Assembly (NCBI GenBank): GCA_023228085.1 | Contig: JALOBW010000004.1 | Coordinates: 4,847 to 68,846, forward strand | Length of the DNA stretch: 64,000 nucleotides | Direction: 5' to 3' | From: a bacterium | GTDB lineage: Bacteria > Patescibacteriota > Minisyncoccia > Minisyncoccales > Minisyncoccaceae | Shown here: positions 45,926 through 54,758 of the stretch, piece by piece | Layout: every line of letters starts with the position of its first letter | How positions within the stretch are numbered: the stretch's first letter is position 1 | Notes under the pieces: generated by a model | What the model saw: only the letters and a program-made list of their open reading frames with translations | Database searches by the model: none | Told to the model about the DNA's origin: nothing | Program-made: the position numbers and the translations under genes

Positions 45926-46600
45926 ATGAGAAAAGATTTTAAGACATGCCTTGGCAATATTACAACAAAGCCAGAAAGAAAATTTCAAAGGACACTGTCT
46001 GCTTCATATACTAAAGATAAGCAAGATACGGTCAGGGGAACCATAGTTGCTTCAGTAGGAACTAAATTATATGATGTTAAATTATTTAAAACAGATAAGA
46101 TACTAAAAAATATACCAACCACTGAATCATCTAGTAATACTTATGTGGTAGGGACTGAAGTGGTTCTTGGATACAACAAGGGCAATAGAGGCAAAATAAA
46201 TATAATAGGTGTTTATCCACATCAAATTTCAAGTGGAAGTGATAATAATTTTAATACAAACAATACAAGGCAAAAAGCATCTGATGCTTTTGAGGCAACA
46301 CAGAAAACTAACTTTGTTGTATATTCAGAAGGTGATAGTGATTATTTAGCACCATCCTCAAAGGTTCATTCAGATTTAACTGGAACAGAGCTCCATGACC
46401 CAAAAGCTCATACTCATTCTGGAGATTCAATAACTCCATCAAATATAACATCTCTAAATTCAGAAAGGTTCAATACCATATCTAGAGACAGGTCTGCTTA
46501 TGAGAATGAAAACACCATCATACTATATGACACTGGATCATATAAAGCATTATGTGCATACGTAAATAGTTCATGGCAGGAAATAAAAAGATTTGCATAA
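45926..46600 (+). CDS. Tail spike/baseplate OB-fold protein (putative)
   Basis: The 224-aa product has a beta-barrel-like middle (DTVRGTIVASVGTKLYDVKL, EVVLGYNKGNRGKINIIGVY), as in gp5/gpV-type OB domains, then a disordered Asn/Ser-rich stretch and a His-rich LHDPKAHTHSG. It closes the structural operon before a strong promoter. Confidence 0.5.
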   Translation: MRKDFKTCLGNITTKPERKFQRTLSASYTKDKQDTVRGTIVASVGTKLYDVKLFKTDKILKNIPTTESSSNTYVVGTEVVLGYNKGNRGKINIIGVYPHQISSGSDNNFNTNNTRQKASDAFEATQKTNFVVYSEGDSDYLAPSSKVHSDLTGTELHDPKAHTHSGDSITPSNITSLNSERFNTISRDRSAYENENTIILYDTGSYKALCAYVNSSWQEIKRFA

Positions 46601-46603
46601 AGC

Positions 46604-46631
46604 TTGCTTTTTAAAAAAAATGATATATATT
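46604..46631 (+). promoter_or_regulatory. Sigma-70-type promoter before structured leader
   Basis: TTGCTT (46604-46609), 16-nt spacer and TATATT (46626-46631), followed 7 nt later by ATGA at 46639. It is the likely start of the replication-module transcript or of a separate small RNA. Confidence 0.55.
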
Positions 46632-46638
46632 ATTATAT

Positions 46639-46797
46639 ATGAGTAATATGAAAGTTATTATAAAAGATAAAACAAAGCATTTATATGACAGGGCGACAGC
46701 TACCAAGAGACCGGAGTGGATGGGAAATAATAATATTACTTACACCTCAAAACAACCTCACCATCCACTCCAAGGAATATTAAATCGTGGCAAGTAG
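46639..46797 (+). CDS. Possible 52-aa leaderless ORF
   Basis: ATG at the predicted transcription start of the preceding promoter, with no ribosome site. The translation is basic and His/Pro-containing. It overlaps the first inverted repeat and its stop lies in the left arm of the second. It may be a real leaderless gene or a chance frame in a structured RNA. CpG and codon use do not decide it. Confidence 0.3.
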   Translation: MSNMKVIIKDKTKHLYDRATATKRPEWMGNNNITYTSKQPHHPLQGILNRGK

Positions 46798-46869
46798 GGC
46801 ATGTGTATTGCATATATGTATATGAAAGAATGAGAAGAAATTGTAAAAATAACATAATCTACTTGCCAC
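46713..46869 (+). ncRNA. Structured RNA candidate with two long stem-loops
   Basis: Two perfect 11-bp inverted repeats follow each other. GGAGTGGATGG (46713-46723) pairs with CCATCCACTCC (46761-46771), loop 37 nt. GTGGCAAGTAG (46787-46797) pairs with CTACTTGCCAC (46859-46869), loop 61 nt. The stems are more G+C-rich than their surroundings. The segment begins about 75 nt after a predicted transcription start and ends 25 nt before the helicase gene. Reading: a small RNA or a regulatory leader. Confidence 0.5.
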
Positions 46870-46894
46870 AGCTTATATAGCACAAGGATTTAAG

Positions 46895-48343
46895 ATGAAC
46901 AGAAACGAAAAGATGATAATTGAAGTAAATAATAATTATGTATCAATATCAATGGTCCAAAATTACAATAATATTATTTCCGAAATCATGAAAACGCTCA
47001 CTGTTAAATCTCCAGGATATTTCTTTTCTCCAGCATACAAGTCTGGTAAATGGGATGGAAATAAAAGATTTTATTGGACCAACAGTGGATACTTTAATTG
47101 CTCTATTGGATTACTTCATGTGATAGAAGGATTGCTAAAAAAACTATCTGTTAAATATGAAGTTTTAAAAAGGTATGCCCCAAGAGAAGTTGACTATAAT
47201 AATCTAGAATTAAACATAGAATTAAAACCAGAGCAAATAGAGACTCTATATGCTATGAATCGGATGGGGAGAGGAATACTTCAAGCCCCAACTGGATCGG
47301 GAAAAACAGAGTGTGCAATAGCATTTGCAAAGGAATATTTAGAGAATAATACTGGGATAGTACTGTTCTTAACACATAGACAAAGCATATTTGATCAGGT
47401 TTGGTGTAAAAGAATAGAGGAAAGGCTTGGATTGCCTCAAATGCAAACCAATTATAAAAACATTAAAGCCTATCCATTTTTAGAAGGCAAGCCTGAAGAT
47501 AATAAAACATACATGGGCAACAAGGTTATATATATAGCAATGTCTCAAACATTTACAAGACACATAAAAGAATTAAAGTGGTTAAAGCATGTAAAGGTAG
47601 TATTTTGTGATGAAGTTCATGCCACTGAAACATATAAAAGAAAGACAATATCATCTAATCAAGTTAATATATTTAGATACCTACCAAATTCCTTCCACAC
47701 ATGGGGAATGTCCGCAACACCATTTAAAAAAGAAGGAAGTAAAATAGACCTTCACAACTATTATGGAACAGTACAGCACTTTGGTGATGTATTAGAAATT
47801 AAATCTAGTAATGGCATTAAAACTAAAGTAAATGTCATTACTGTTCCATATAGTCATATCCCAGAAAATTATAGTAATGCAGTTAAAAACTCTATTGCTA
47901 ACATAGATAAAATACAGGAAATAAAAAAGATACTCCAGGAAATGCCTGACAATAAAGTGTTGATATTTACTAAATATATAGATCATGGCAATCTAATGTC
48001 AAGTATATTAGGAATACCTTTTATAAGTGGAGAAACTTCTTCAAAAGAAAGAATAGAAACCTGTAGGTTATTAGAAGATGGAAAGATAAATGCAATTATA
48101 GTATCTGGAATATTCTATTTTGGAGTAGATATTCCATGTATAGATACTATAATATTTGCTCACATAGAGAAGAGTTATATAAATATAATACAGAGTATTG
48201 GTCGTGGGAATAGACAATTCCAAGACAAGAAAGTATTAATAGTATTTGATTTTTACGACAATGACCATAGCTATTTAGAACACCACAGTAGGATAAGGCT
48301 AAAGCATTATAAGTCAATGAATTATGAAGTAAACATGTGTTGA
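46895..48343 (+). CDS. UvsW-like superfamily 2 helicase
   Basis: The 482-aa product has the SF2 motifs in order: LKPEQIETLYAM (Q-like), QAPTGSGKTE near 130 (motif I), VVFCDEVHA near 236 (DEVH box), WGMSATPFK near 270 (III), and SIGRGNRQ near 434 (VI). The N-terminal ~100 residues contain FFSPAYKSGKWDGNKRFY, as in T4 UvsW. It should unwind branched DNA and help recombination-dependent replication. Confidence 0.85.
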   Translation: MNRNEKMIIEVNNNYVSISMVQNYNNIISEIMKTLTVKSPGYFFSPAYKSGKWDGNKRFYWTNSGYFNCSIGLLHVIEGLLKKLSVKYEVLKRYAPREVDYNNLELNIELKPEQIETLYAMNRMGRGILQAPTGSGKTECAIAFAKEYLENNTGIVLFLTHRQSIFDQVWCKRIEERLGLPQMQTNYKNIKAYPFLEGKPEDNKTYMGNKVIYIAMSQTFTRHIKELKWLKHVKVVFCDEVHATETYKRKTISSNQVNIFRYLPNSFHTWGMSATPFKKEGSKIDLHNYYGTVQHFGDVLEIKSSNGIKTKVNVITVPYSHIPENYSNAVKNSIANIDKIQEIKKILQEMPDNKVLIFTKYIDHGNLMSSILGIPFISGETSSKERIETCRLLEDGKINAIIVSGIFYFGVDIPCIDTIIFAHIEKSYINIIQSIGRGNRQFQDKKVLIVFDFYDNDHSYLEHHSRIRLKHYKSMNYEVNMC

Positions 48344-48355
48344 TAGGTATGTAAT

Positions 48356-50002
48356 TTGGCAACTAGAAAAGAGGATTATTCTAAATGGAGAATTACCAAT
48401 AGATTTAAGGTTCCAAATGTTCACATTAGATTCACTACTCCTATATTTAAGGACATTATAACTGGCAAGATGAATAAGTATCAAATAAAGATACTTTTAT
48501 TTGTTTTACACAATAAAGTTGATAATGTTCTTAACCTATCTAAGGCAATAGGATGTCCTACAAGATCTTATGAGGTTGGTAAGGCACTAGATAGTCTAAA
48601 GAACTATAAAATTATAAAAGATAAGCTTGTATATGAAGAAGGATTCGAAGGACTACCAGACCACTTAATAACAGTTAAGGTTGAAAAGATATACCATCTT
48701 ATTGATGATAATTTTAGACCAACACAGGAATTATTAGCCAAACCATGTGAAAATATGATAATGAATGAAGTTGCTTATAGGTTTTGTATAGAGTCAATAG
48801 CTAGTGCATTTAAAATAAGGCTACTATTGGTTTGCATAAGTCTATATAGATATATAGATTCAATGCAAGATATCCAGAATTATTTAGAGGTTAGAAGTAG
48901 AAGTGAAAGGATAAGGGAGTATTTAAAGTTATTTATTGAAGATATGAGAATAGTTTACTCAGAGAATTTAAAGAAGGTTTTATGGCCAGACTATTTCTGG
49001 AACGATGAGGTTGATGCAAGGAATGAATTAAAGACAACTGTAATATCCAATGATGATAAAAGAAAAGAAAGAAAAGTAACAAAAGAAATAAAAGAAAATA
49101 ATTCCTTATTAAAAAATAAATATATATATAATAAATATAAACTATGCGGAAAAGCAATAATAAGTCCAAAAGGGAGATTGGTAGGGAGAGTAACTTCAGA
49201 GTGGTATGCCAAGAATTTAGAGGACAATAGAAGAGACATAATTGCGCAATGTGGACTTACAGAAGAGATTTATGGAAACAAAAACAAGCCGGAGGTTATA
49301 AATATGAATAGTCTTTGCGAAGCATTGCAAAATTCAGTAGGATTCAAGAAGTCAAAAAGGCACTCAATTCCAAAAAACAATAGAGATGTTAGTGTTGAAT
49401 TTTCTACAATAAGGTCTCTTGATAAGGCAACTATTGATGCTATAAATAATCACACTAAGGCTATGCTTTTCTTGGACAACTACAATCCATTCATTGATGC
49501 TCCAATAGATTTTACATTTGACCTTAATGGAAAAAGATTTAGAATATACAATCCCCTGTATGAGATGAAAAAGATAATAGACAAGTATGATGAATTAGTG
49601 TCTGGTAGGGTTAAAAAAGCAAAAAATCAATACCAAAGTAGGGTTTCATCTGGGACTAGAAGGATGGTTAGTGAATTCTACTTTAGATGCTTTAACTCAC
49701 AAATAGACCCAATTCTATTCCTTGACTACTTAAATGAAAACCTATGGAAAGGCAGGAAGAGTATTGCTTTCAGGGAAATAATTTCAAAGCCTGCATTGAG
49801 TTTGATGATGAAATTTCACGATAAGTATTGGAAGGAATATGCAAAAAAGCTTAGGGATATTGCAGATGAAATAGTTGTGAAAAAAGAATTTGTAAAAAAA
49901 TGTATTAAGGAAGATAGCCCAGAAGAAATAGAAAGAATAAATGCAAGAAAAGAATTATTATTAAAACAAAGAAAACAAATATTAGAGGAGTTTAGTAAAT
50001 GA
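48356..50002 (+). CDS. Replication initiator-like protein with N-terminal winged helix
   Basis: The 548-aa product starts at TTG. Residues about 15-105 read as a winged-helix domain (MNKYQIKILLFVLHNK then GKALDSLKNYKIIKDK). The rest is helical and charged, with an unordered middle near 215-260. Its place between two helicase genes suggests an origin-binding protein or helicase loader. Its stop overlaps the DnaB start (ATGA). Confidence 0.5.
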   Translation: MATRKEDYSKWRITNRFKVPNVHIRFTTPIFKDIITGKMNKYQIKILLFVLHNKVDNVLNLSKAIGCPTRSYEVGKALDSLKNYKIIKDKLVYEEGFEGLPDHLITVKVEKIYHLIDDNFRPTQELLAKPCENMIMNEVAYRFCIESIASAFKIRLLLVCISLYRYIDSMQDIQNYLEVRSRSERIREYLKLFIEDMRIVYSENLKKVLWPDYFWNDEVDARNELKTTVISNDDKRKERKVTKEIKENNSLLKNKYIYNKYKLCGKAIISPKGRLVGRVTSEWYAKNLEDNRRDIIAQCGLTEEIYGNKNKPEVINMNSLCEALQNSVGFKKSKRHSIPKNNRDVSVEFSTIRSLDKATIDAINNHTKAMLFLDNYNPFIDAPIDFTFDLNGKRFRIYNPLYEMKKIIDKYDELVSGRVKKAKNQYQSRVSSGTRRMVSEFYFRCFNSQIDPILFLDYLNENLWKGRKSIAFREIISKPALSLMMKFHDKYWKEYAKKLRDIADEIVVKKEFVKKCIKEDSPEEIERINARKELLLKQRKQILEEFSK

Positions 50003-51318
50003 CAGAATTAGTTAGAGTGCCACCCTGTAATTTAGATGCTGAGAGTGCAATACTTGGAATAATCCTAATTGACAATAGTAAGTTTCATTTAATATCAGGG
50101 ATGATCAATGAGTCTGATTTTTATAATTCCAATTTGAGAAAAATTTATTCCATCATAAAAATTATGATCAATGACAATAGGCCATGTGACCTTCTAACAT
50201 TAAAAGATGAATTGTTAAACAATGGATTACTAGATCAAGTTGGAGGGATATCTGCTATAACTAGGCTACTTGATGACATCTCAAGCCCTGTAAATGTAGA
50301 GTATTATGCTCAAATAATAAGGGACAAGTCAATGCTTAGAAAAGTTATACAAGTTGGTAATACAATGACAACAAAAGGCTATGAAGCTAAAGAAGACCCA
50401 ATATCAATCATAGAAGATGTTGAAAATTCAATAGAAGAAATAATTGGAGCTGAATTAAGTAGAGAAGCTGAAAAGATGGGAGAAGTTGACCGTGATTTTA
50501 TGGAAAAAATGATGGACCAATATGAGAACCCAGAGTCATACGGCAACCTATATACTGGATTTAGGAACTTCGACACAATAGTTGGGGGGTTAAGAAAGCA
50601 AGATCTTATTATAATAGCAGGAAGACCTAGTACTGGTAAAACTTCATTTGCACTAACAATCACTAAACATGTAGCCTTTAAAGGAAAGAAGGTTTTATTT
50701 TTATCACTAGAGCAAAGTATAGATGCTATTAAGAATAGGTTATTGTCAATGGAAACAGAGGCGGATCTTAGGATATTTAAAACTGGTAGTAATGACAAGA
50801 TTATATTAAATAAGATTATCATAGCATCATATGAATATAGCAAAAGAGACCTTTTTATTAGTGACAACCCAATGTCAATAGATCAAATATGCTCTATAGC
50901 AAAAAGATATAAACTGGTTCATGACATAGACTTGTTGGTTATTGACTATTTGGGCTTAATTGATGTCAATGATATGGAAAATAGAAATGCAGAAGTTGCT
51001 AAAATGTCAAGGAAAATAAAAGGACTTGCTAAAAAATTAGACATCCCAATAATACTACTTAGCCAATTAAATAGGTTAGTAGAGACAAGGAGTTTAAAGA
51101 AACCACAGTTGAGTGACTTAAGAGACTCCGGAGCTTTAGAGCAGGATGCTGATGTTGTAGTATTGCTGTGGTCAGAAGCTATAGATGTTGAAAGTGGTGG
51201 ATATGCTACATGTGTAGATGGTATTCCAGTTAAAGTAATAATTGCTAAAAATAGAGATGGCACAACTGGAGTTGTTGACATGAAATTCCAAAGAAGCTGT
51301 GTCTTGTATAAGGAGTGA
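49999..51318 (+). CDS. dnaB: DnaB-like replicative helicase
   Basis: The 439-aa product is a full DnaB. The N-terminal domain starts PPCNLDAESAILG. The RecA-like domain has AGRPSTGKTSFA near 206 (Walker A), FLSLEQS, LLVIDYLGLI near 313 (Walker B), LLSQLNR and LRDSGALEQDADVV. The length is normal. It unwinds DNA at the phage fork. It forms an operon with the UvsW-like helicase and the initiator-like protein. No primase or polymerase gene is in the window. Confidence 0.92.
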   Translation: MTELVRVPPCNLDAESAILGIILIDNSKFHLISGMINESDFYNSNLRKIYSIIKIMINDNRPCDLLTLKDELLNNGLLDQVGGISAITRLLDDISSPVNVEYYAQIIRDKSMLRKVIQVGNTMTTKGYEAKEDPISIIEDVENSIEEIIGAELSREAEKMGEVDRDFMEKMMDQYENPESYGNLYTGFRNFDTIVGGLRKQDLIIIAGRPSTGKTSFALTITKHVAFKGKKVLFLSLEQSIDAIKNRLLSMETEADLRIFKTGSNDKIILNKIIIASYEYSKRDLFISDNPMSIDQICSIAKRYKLVHDIDLLVIDYLGLIDVNDMENRNAEVAKMSRKIKGLAKKLDIPIILLSQLNRLVETRSLKKPQLSDLRDSGALEQDADVVVLLWSEAIDVESGGYATCVDGIPVKVIIAKNRDGTTGVVDMKFQRSCVLYKE

Positions 51319-51320
51319 TA

Positions 51321-51581
51321 ATGAACTATATTTTTGAATATGAATCAGATTTTCAGAGTTATAATTGCTATGAACTTGCAATTCACTCTCCAATTTACTA
51401 TATTCTAGTACATAGGATATTTAATTATGTATTACGACAACATCAAAATGTATTTAATATTAAAAAGAAAGGAAATAAGTGTGTATTCTGGTCAATTAAC
51501 AATGTTGATAGTTGGGAAAAAGTAGAAAAAAACACTATTGAGATTAAAAGGAGGTTATTTAATGTTGCTACCAGAAACTAA
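51321..51581 (+). CDS. Hypothetical protein
   Basis: The 86-aa product is not recognised. The ATG at 51321 follows AAGGAGTG; the GTG at 51315 is a less likely start. It overlaps the next gene by 20 nt. Confidence 0.5.
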   Translation: MNYIFEYESDFQSYNCYELAIHSPIYYILVHRIFNYVLRQHQNVFNIKKKGNKCVFWSINNVDSWEKVEKNTIEIKRRLFNVATRN

Positions 51582-51744
51582 ATATGAGAAGTCAAGTGAT
51601 ATTTGTGAAAAACATAAAATATCACTGATAGTGGTAATGGACCCAATAGGCTGTTATTTATATAATTGCTATCAGTTCTGCCCAGAATGCAGTCCAAGTG
51701 AACCATTACCTCCTGGATTTACTATTGAAAGAAAGGAACAATAA
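51562..51744 (+). CDS. Small Cys-containing protein
   Basis: The 60-aa product has an N-terminal CEKH and a later CYQFCPEC, a possible zinc site. ATG 51562 is chosen because AGGAGG lies about 7 nt before it. Its stop overlaps the next start. Function unknown. Confidence 0.5.
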   Translation: MLLPETKYEKSSDICEKHKISLIVVMDPIGCYLYNCYQFCPECSPSEPLPPGFTIERKEQ

Positions 51745-52778
51745 TGAAAAATATTGATAAACGAGTTATTGCAATACTGGAAACTTGTCCAAATGTATTA
51801 ATTTGTGACAAGATGAAAGTTGCAAAAAGAACAGTTAATTTATGGAAAATCAATCCAGAAAGGATGAGTGAAAAACACTCTATTGAATTAGTTAGGAAAT
51901 TAAATCAAAGTTTCCTTGACATTAGAAAAGGTGGATATGAGTCATTCCTTGAAAGGTTTGCAGAACCACAAATAAGGCTAAACAGGGTGGATTTACAAAT
52001 AAATGACAATGATAACTATAAAGATGTTGGGTTTATAGGTGATTTGCATGATGGATACCATACTTGCAATCAGAAGCTTATCAATGAAACAATAGAATAT
52101 TGTGTAGATTATAATATACCAATAGTGCTAATGGGAGATTTGGCTGAAATAGGGCAAAAAAGTTCAATAGGGGATTCTGTCTATACTCAAAAGAGACTAA
52201 TACAACAACAAATAGACAATCTTTTTGCAAGATTTGAGCCATTAGCAAAAAAAGACTTGATAATAGGTGTAATTAGAGGAAATCATGAAGCAAGAATACT
52301 CAAAACTACTGGAGTTGATATTATTAGAATAATGTGTAAGATGCTAAATATTGAGCATAGGTATTTAGGAGGAGCTTGTTGGAACTTATTTAAAGTTGGC
52401 AACGAGAGCTATGCTGTATATACAGTTCATGGAAGGTCATCTTCTAATTTCCAATGGACAAAGTTGGCATATTATGCAAGATTGGCTAATAATTTTGACT
52501 GTGACCTTCTTGCTGGTGCCCATGTCCATGATCTTGGGCATGTAAGAATAATAACCCAGAGATTAAATAAAGACAAAAAGGGTATAGTTAATCATACAAA
52601 GCATGTAATAACCACTGGAGGCTTCCTAGAGTATGATGGTGGCTATCCGCAGGAGAATTGTATGAATATTGCACAAATAGGATCTCCAAAGGCAAGATTT
52701 TATTCAAATGAACACAATATTTCTATACATGAACTGTTCTCTGGCAAAGAATATAGACCAAAAGAATGGAGTGAATAA
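51744..52778 (+). CDS. Metallophosphoesterase with N-terminal helix-turn-helix
   Basis: The 344-aa product begins with a helix-turn-helix-like segment (ICDKMKVAKRTVNLWKIN, residues about 20-40). A calcineurin-like core follows: GDLHDG (Asp, His), LMGDLAE, IRGNHEAR with the normal GNHE, YTVHGRS and GAHVHD. All metal ligands appear intact. Phosphatase or nuclease acting near the replication fork is possible. It differs from the SbcD-like gene, whose GNHE motif is altered. Confidence 0.75.
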   Translation: MKNIDKRVIAILETCPNVLICDKMKVAKRTVNLWKINPERMSEKHSIELVRKLNQSFLDIRKGGYESFLERFAEPQIRLNRVDLQINDNDNYKDVGFIGDLHDGYHTCNQKLINETIEYCVDYNIPIVLMGDLAEIGQKSSIGDSVYTQKRLIQQQIDNLFARFEPLAKKDLIIGVIRGNHEARILKTTGVDIIRIMCKMLNIEHRYLGGACWNLFKVGNESYAVYTVHGRSSSNFQWTKLAYYARLANNFDCDLLAGAHVHDLGHVRIITQRLNKDKKGIVNHTKHVITTGGFLEYDGGYPQENCMNIAQIGSPKARFYSNEHNISIHELFSGKEYRPKEWSE

Positions 52779-52779
52779 T

Positions 52780-53136
52780 ATGAAAAGAAATATGCACATT
52801 GAAAGGAAAAAGGCTGGAAGTGCACCAATATATCACAATTCCATATTGCAAAATTACAATAATGAGAATATGTGCAAATGGTGCAGCAGGAGCAATGATA
52901 ACTGTAAGGTTAGTGCAGTTATAATAAGAAGGATATCTCAAGATCATAAGATTAAAATATTGGTAACTGAGTGCCCATATTTTGTGGAAAAAACACAAGA
53001 GGAACCAAAGATTAAAACTAAAACAGATGTATATGCTTGCGGTACATGTGGGAATACCATAAAGGAAGGAATTAGCATATGCCCATTTTGTGGGTTTGAA
53101 AGAAATATTTCGCAAGAAGAGGAAAAAGATGAATAA
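52780..53136 (+). CDS. Zinc-ribbon protein
   Basis: The 118-aa product has CKWC and NCKV in the first half and a clear C-terminal zinc ribbon CGTCG followed by CPFCG. ATG 52780 is preferred on the GGAGTGA just before it. Similar ribbons occur in phage transcription or replication factors. Confidence 0.6.
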   Translation: MKRNMHIERKKAGSAPIYHNSILQNYNNENMCKWCSRSNDNCKVSAVIIRRISQDHKIKILVTECPYFVEKTQEEPKIKTKTDVYACGTCGNTIKEGISICPFCGFERNISQEEEKDE

Positions 53137-53140
53137 TGAC

Positions 53141-53168
53141 TTGCAATTTAAAAATTCAGGAATATATT
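53141..53168 (+). promoter_or_regulatory. Sigma-70-type promoter
   Basis: TTGCAA (53141-53146), 16-nt spacer and TATATT (53163-53168). No ATGA follows at the expected distance, unlike the other promoters. It lies ahead of the lipoprotein-like gene. Confidence 0.45.
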
Positions 53169-53206
53169 ATTTATTGTAACCTATTTAATAAGAAAGGAGA
53201 TATGGG

Positions 53207-53461
53207 ATGAAAGGTAAGATTTTAGCAATGTTTTTCATACTTGCAATATGTATAGGATATATTGGATGCGGACATAGCCTAACTGGCAGTGATTGTGAAA
53301 GAGATAGACCAGATGCTCCGTATGGATATTATCAATACTCTGAATATAAGAGTGGAGAGTACCACTCTATATCATATACAGATGGTCATGGAAGTTGGAT
53401 AACCTATACATCTAGTGATAAATGTAATGATTATGAAGAATCAACTTATAACACAAATTAG
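53207..53461 (+). CDS. Lipoprotein-like small protein
   Basis: The 84-aa product has an N-terminal hydrophobic segment ending in GYIGC, close to but not a perfect lipobox, then a Tyr/Ser-rich hydrophilic part. AAAGGAG lies shortly before the ATG. Likely exported and possibly lipid-anchored; superinfection exclusion proteins of this type exist. Confidence 0.45.
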   Translation: MKGKILAMFFILAICIGYIGCGHSLTGSDCERDRPDAPYGYYQYSEYKSGEYHSISYTDGHGSWITYTSSDKCNDYEESTYNTN

Positions 53462-53472
53462 GAGGAATTGAT

Positions 53473-53688
53473 ATGGATAATATTGCAAAAATTATTGGGG
53501 CTATAGCAATAGCATTTTTTGTCATATTTTTAATATCTTGCATTGCTTGCCCATTTATTTACTTGCTATGGAATTGGATAATGCCAACATTATTTGGGCT
53601 AAACCACATAACGCTTGCCCAAGCATGGGGATTAAATATTCTATGTGGAATATTATTTAATAAACAAAGATTATCTTCAAAGAATTAG
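53473..53688 (+). CDS. Small membrane protein with a phage-wide pattern
   Basis: The 71-aa product has a long N-terminal hydrophobic helix and LLWNWIMPTLFGL, followed by QAWGLNILCGILF. This pattern recurs in small phage inner-membrane proteins of unknown function (WNWxMPxIFGL). AGGAGG precedes the ATG. Confidence 0.55.
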   Translation: MDNIAKIIGAIAIAFFVIFLISCIACPFIYLLWNWIMPTLFGLNHITLAQAWGLNILCGILFNKQRLSSKN

Positions 53689-53697
53689 GAGGAATTA

Positions 53698-54054
53698 ATG
53701 AATAGAGTAATTTTACTTGGTAAATTAACAAAAGACCCAGAGATGGGCACTACAAAGAAAGGCACTTCCTTAATGAAGATGTCCATAGTATGTAGTGAGT
53801 ATGTAAAACAAGGAGACCAATATAAGAACATTGAGACTTATGTTGACAATATAGCAGTATGGGGTAAGTATGCTGAATCTATAAATAGCCATCTGCATGA
53901 AGGGATGGATGTTATTATAGAGGGCAAACTTACAAGCAATGAATATGAAGGTAAGCACTATATAAATATCATGGCTGAAAAAGTTGAATTTATAAGAAGC
54001 CATGAAAGCTCTCCTAAATCTCAAACTGAAACAGATGGTGATGTGCCATTTTAA
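53698..54054 (+). CDS. ssb: Single-stranded DNA-binding protein
   Basis: The 118-aa product is an OB-fold SSB: MNRVILLGKLTKDPEM at the start, VWGKYAESI and VIIEGKLTSNEYEG in the middle and the acidic tip DGDVPF at the C-terminus, which recruits partner proteins. It coats DNA at the fork beside the DnaB gene. It is shorter than bacterial SSB because the linker is short. AGGAGG lies 6 nt upstream. Confidence 0.88.
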   Translation: MNRVILLGKLTKDPEMGTTKKGTSLMKMSIVCSEYVKQGDQYKNIETYVDNIAVWGKYAESINSHLHEGMDVIIEGKLTSNEYEGKHYINIMAEKVEFIRSHESSPKSQTETDGDVPF

Positions 54055-54063
54055 GGAGTAATT

Positions 54064-54324
54064 ATGCCAGACAATAATTTAAGATTGGAAGCAGAAGAAG
54101 GTTTTAAGGAAATAACAGACAGTTATTTTATAAATCTATGTAAAGAATATAATGAACTTGTTAGGGCAGTTGGTAAAGCTAAAAAGATCAAGAAGATACT
54201 AGAGCATAGATTTTCAGGTCAAAGGGTAGAAGTGCCAGGAGTTTGTAGAATAGATTTTTCTACTAAACTAAAGATGGAATATCAATTACTTGCTTCAGAT
54301 ATTGAAGAAGAGGATGGAGAATAA
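54064..54324 (+). CDS. Small protein with a paralogue on the minus strand
   Basis: The 86-aa helical protein contains RFSGQRVEVPGVCRIDFST. The 77-aa protein at 60072-60305 (minus) has KFAGQRVEVCNMCRIDCTS at the same place. The shared block GQRVEV...CRID suggests a family within this phage. Function unknown. AAGGAG lies before the ATG. Confidence 0.6.
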   Translation: MPDNNLRLEAEEGFKEITDSYFINLCKEYNELVRAVGKAKKIKKILEHRFSGQRVEVPGVCRIDFSTKLKMEYQLLASDIEEEDGE

Positions 54325-54325
54325 T

Positions 54326-54610
54326 ATGACAGATAAAAAACCTATGACAATAGAAGAAATATTTTCTAAATGCCAAGAGATATTTAATAATAGAAAGACT
54401 ATAAGAGGGACTCCAGAGAACTCTTTTCCTGTCCAAGCTAAGTTGGTAGATATTTTCCTTAACCAAAGGGACAAAAATAAACCAATAGGTCCAGATGACG
54501 TGTCTATGATATATGCTCTGCTTAAAATAGGTAGGGAGCTTAATGGAAGAGATGATGATAACATCATAGATGCCATTGTATATTTAGCAATATACCTTAC
54601 CCAAAAATAG
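54326..54610 (+). CDS. Phage DUF6378-like protein
   Basis: The 94-aa product has MTIEEIFSKCQEIF, ENSFPVQAKLVDIF, IGPDDVSMIYALLKIGR and DNIIDAIVYLAIY, close to the pattern of a small phage family (NF..A.LW, I..HDV..MM.LLKIAR, DN.IDAAGY). Start 54326 lies 2 nt after the previous stop. Function unknown. Confidence 0.55.
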   Translation: MTDKKPMTIEEIFSKCQEIFNNRKTIRGTPENSFPVQAKLVDIFLNQRDKNKPIGPDDVSMIYALLKIGRELNGRDDDNIIDAIVYLAIYLTQK

Positions 54611-54670
54611 AGTAACAATTTATGATATATAGAAAGGGTGATACCAATGAATTGTTAATTATTGTAAAAG

Positions 54671-54697
54671 TTGTTACAAGCCATACCGTACTATAAG
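54671..54697 (+). promoter_or_regulatory. Possible weak promoter
   Basis: TTGTTA (54671-54676), a short 15-nt spacer and TATAAG (54692-54697), inside the 148-nt gap before the TSCPD gene. The spacer is short, so this is uncertain. Confidence 0.3.
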
Positions 54698-54709
54698 ACT
54701 TTAAAAAGC

Positions 54710-54734
54710 AAGCCCCATCATGGTGGTGGGGCTT
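54710..54734 (-). terminator. Stem-loop, better oriented as a leftward terminator
   Basis: AAGCCCCA (54710-54717) and TGGGGCTT (54727-54734) form a perfect 8-bp stem with a 9-nt loop. On the minus strand it is followed by TGCTTTTT; on the plus strand no U run follows. It would stop leftward transcripts, although the nearest leftward genes end 4 kb away. On the + strand it lies in the leader of the TSCPD gene and could be regulatory. Confidence 0.5.
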
Positions 54735-54758
54735 AATCAATACAAAGGAGGAATATAA

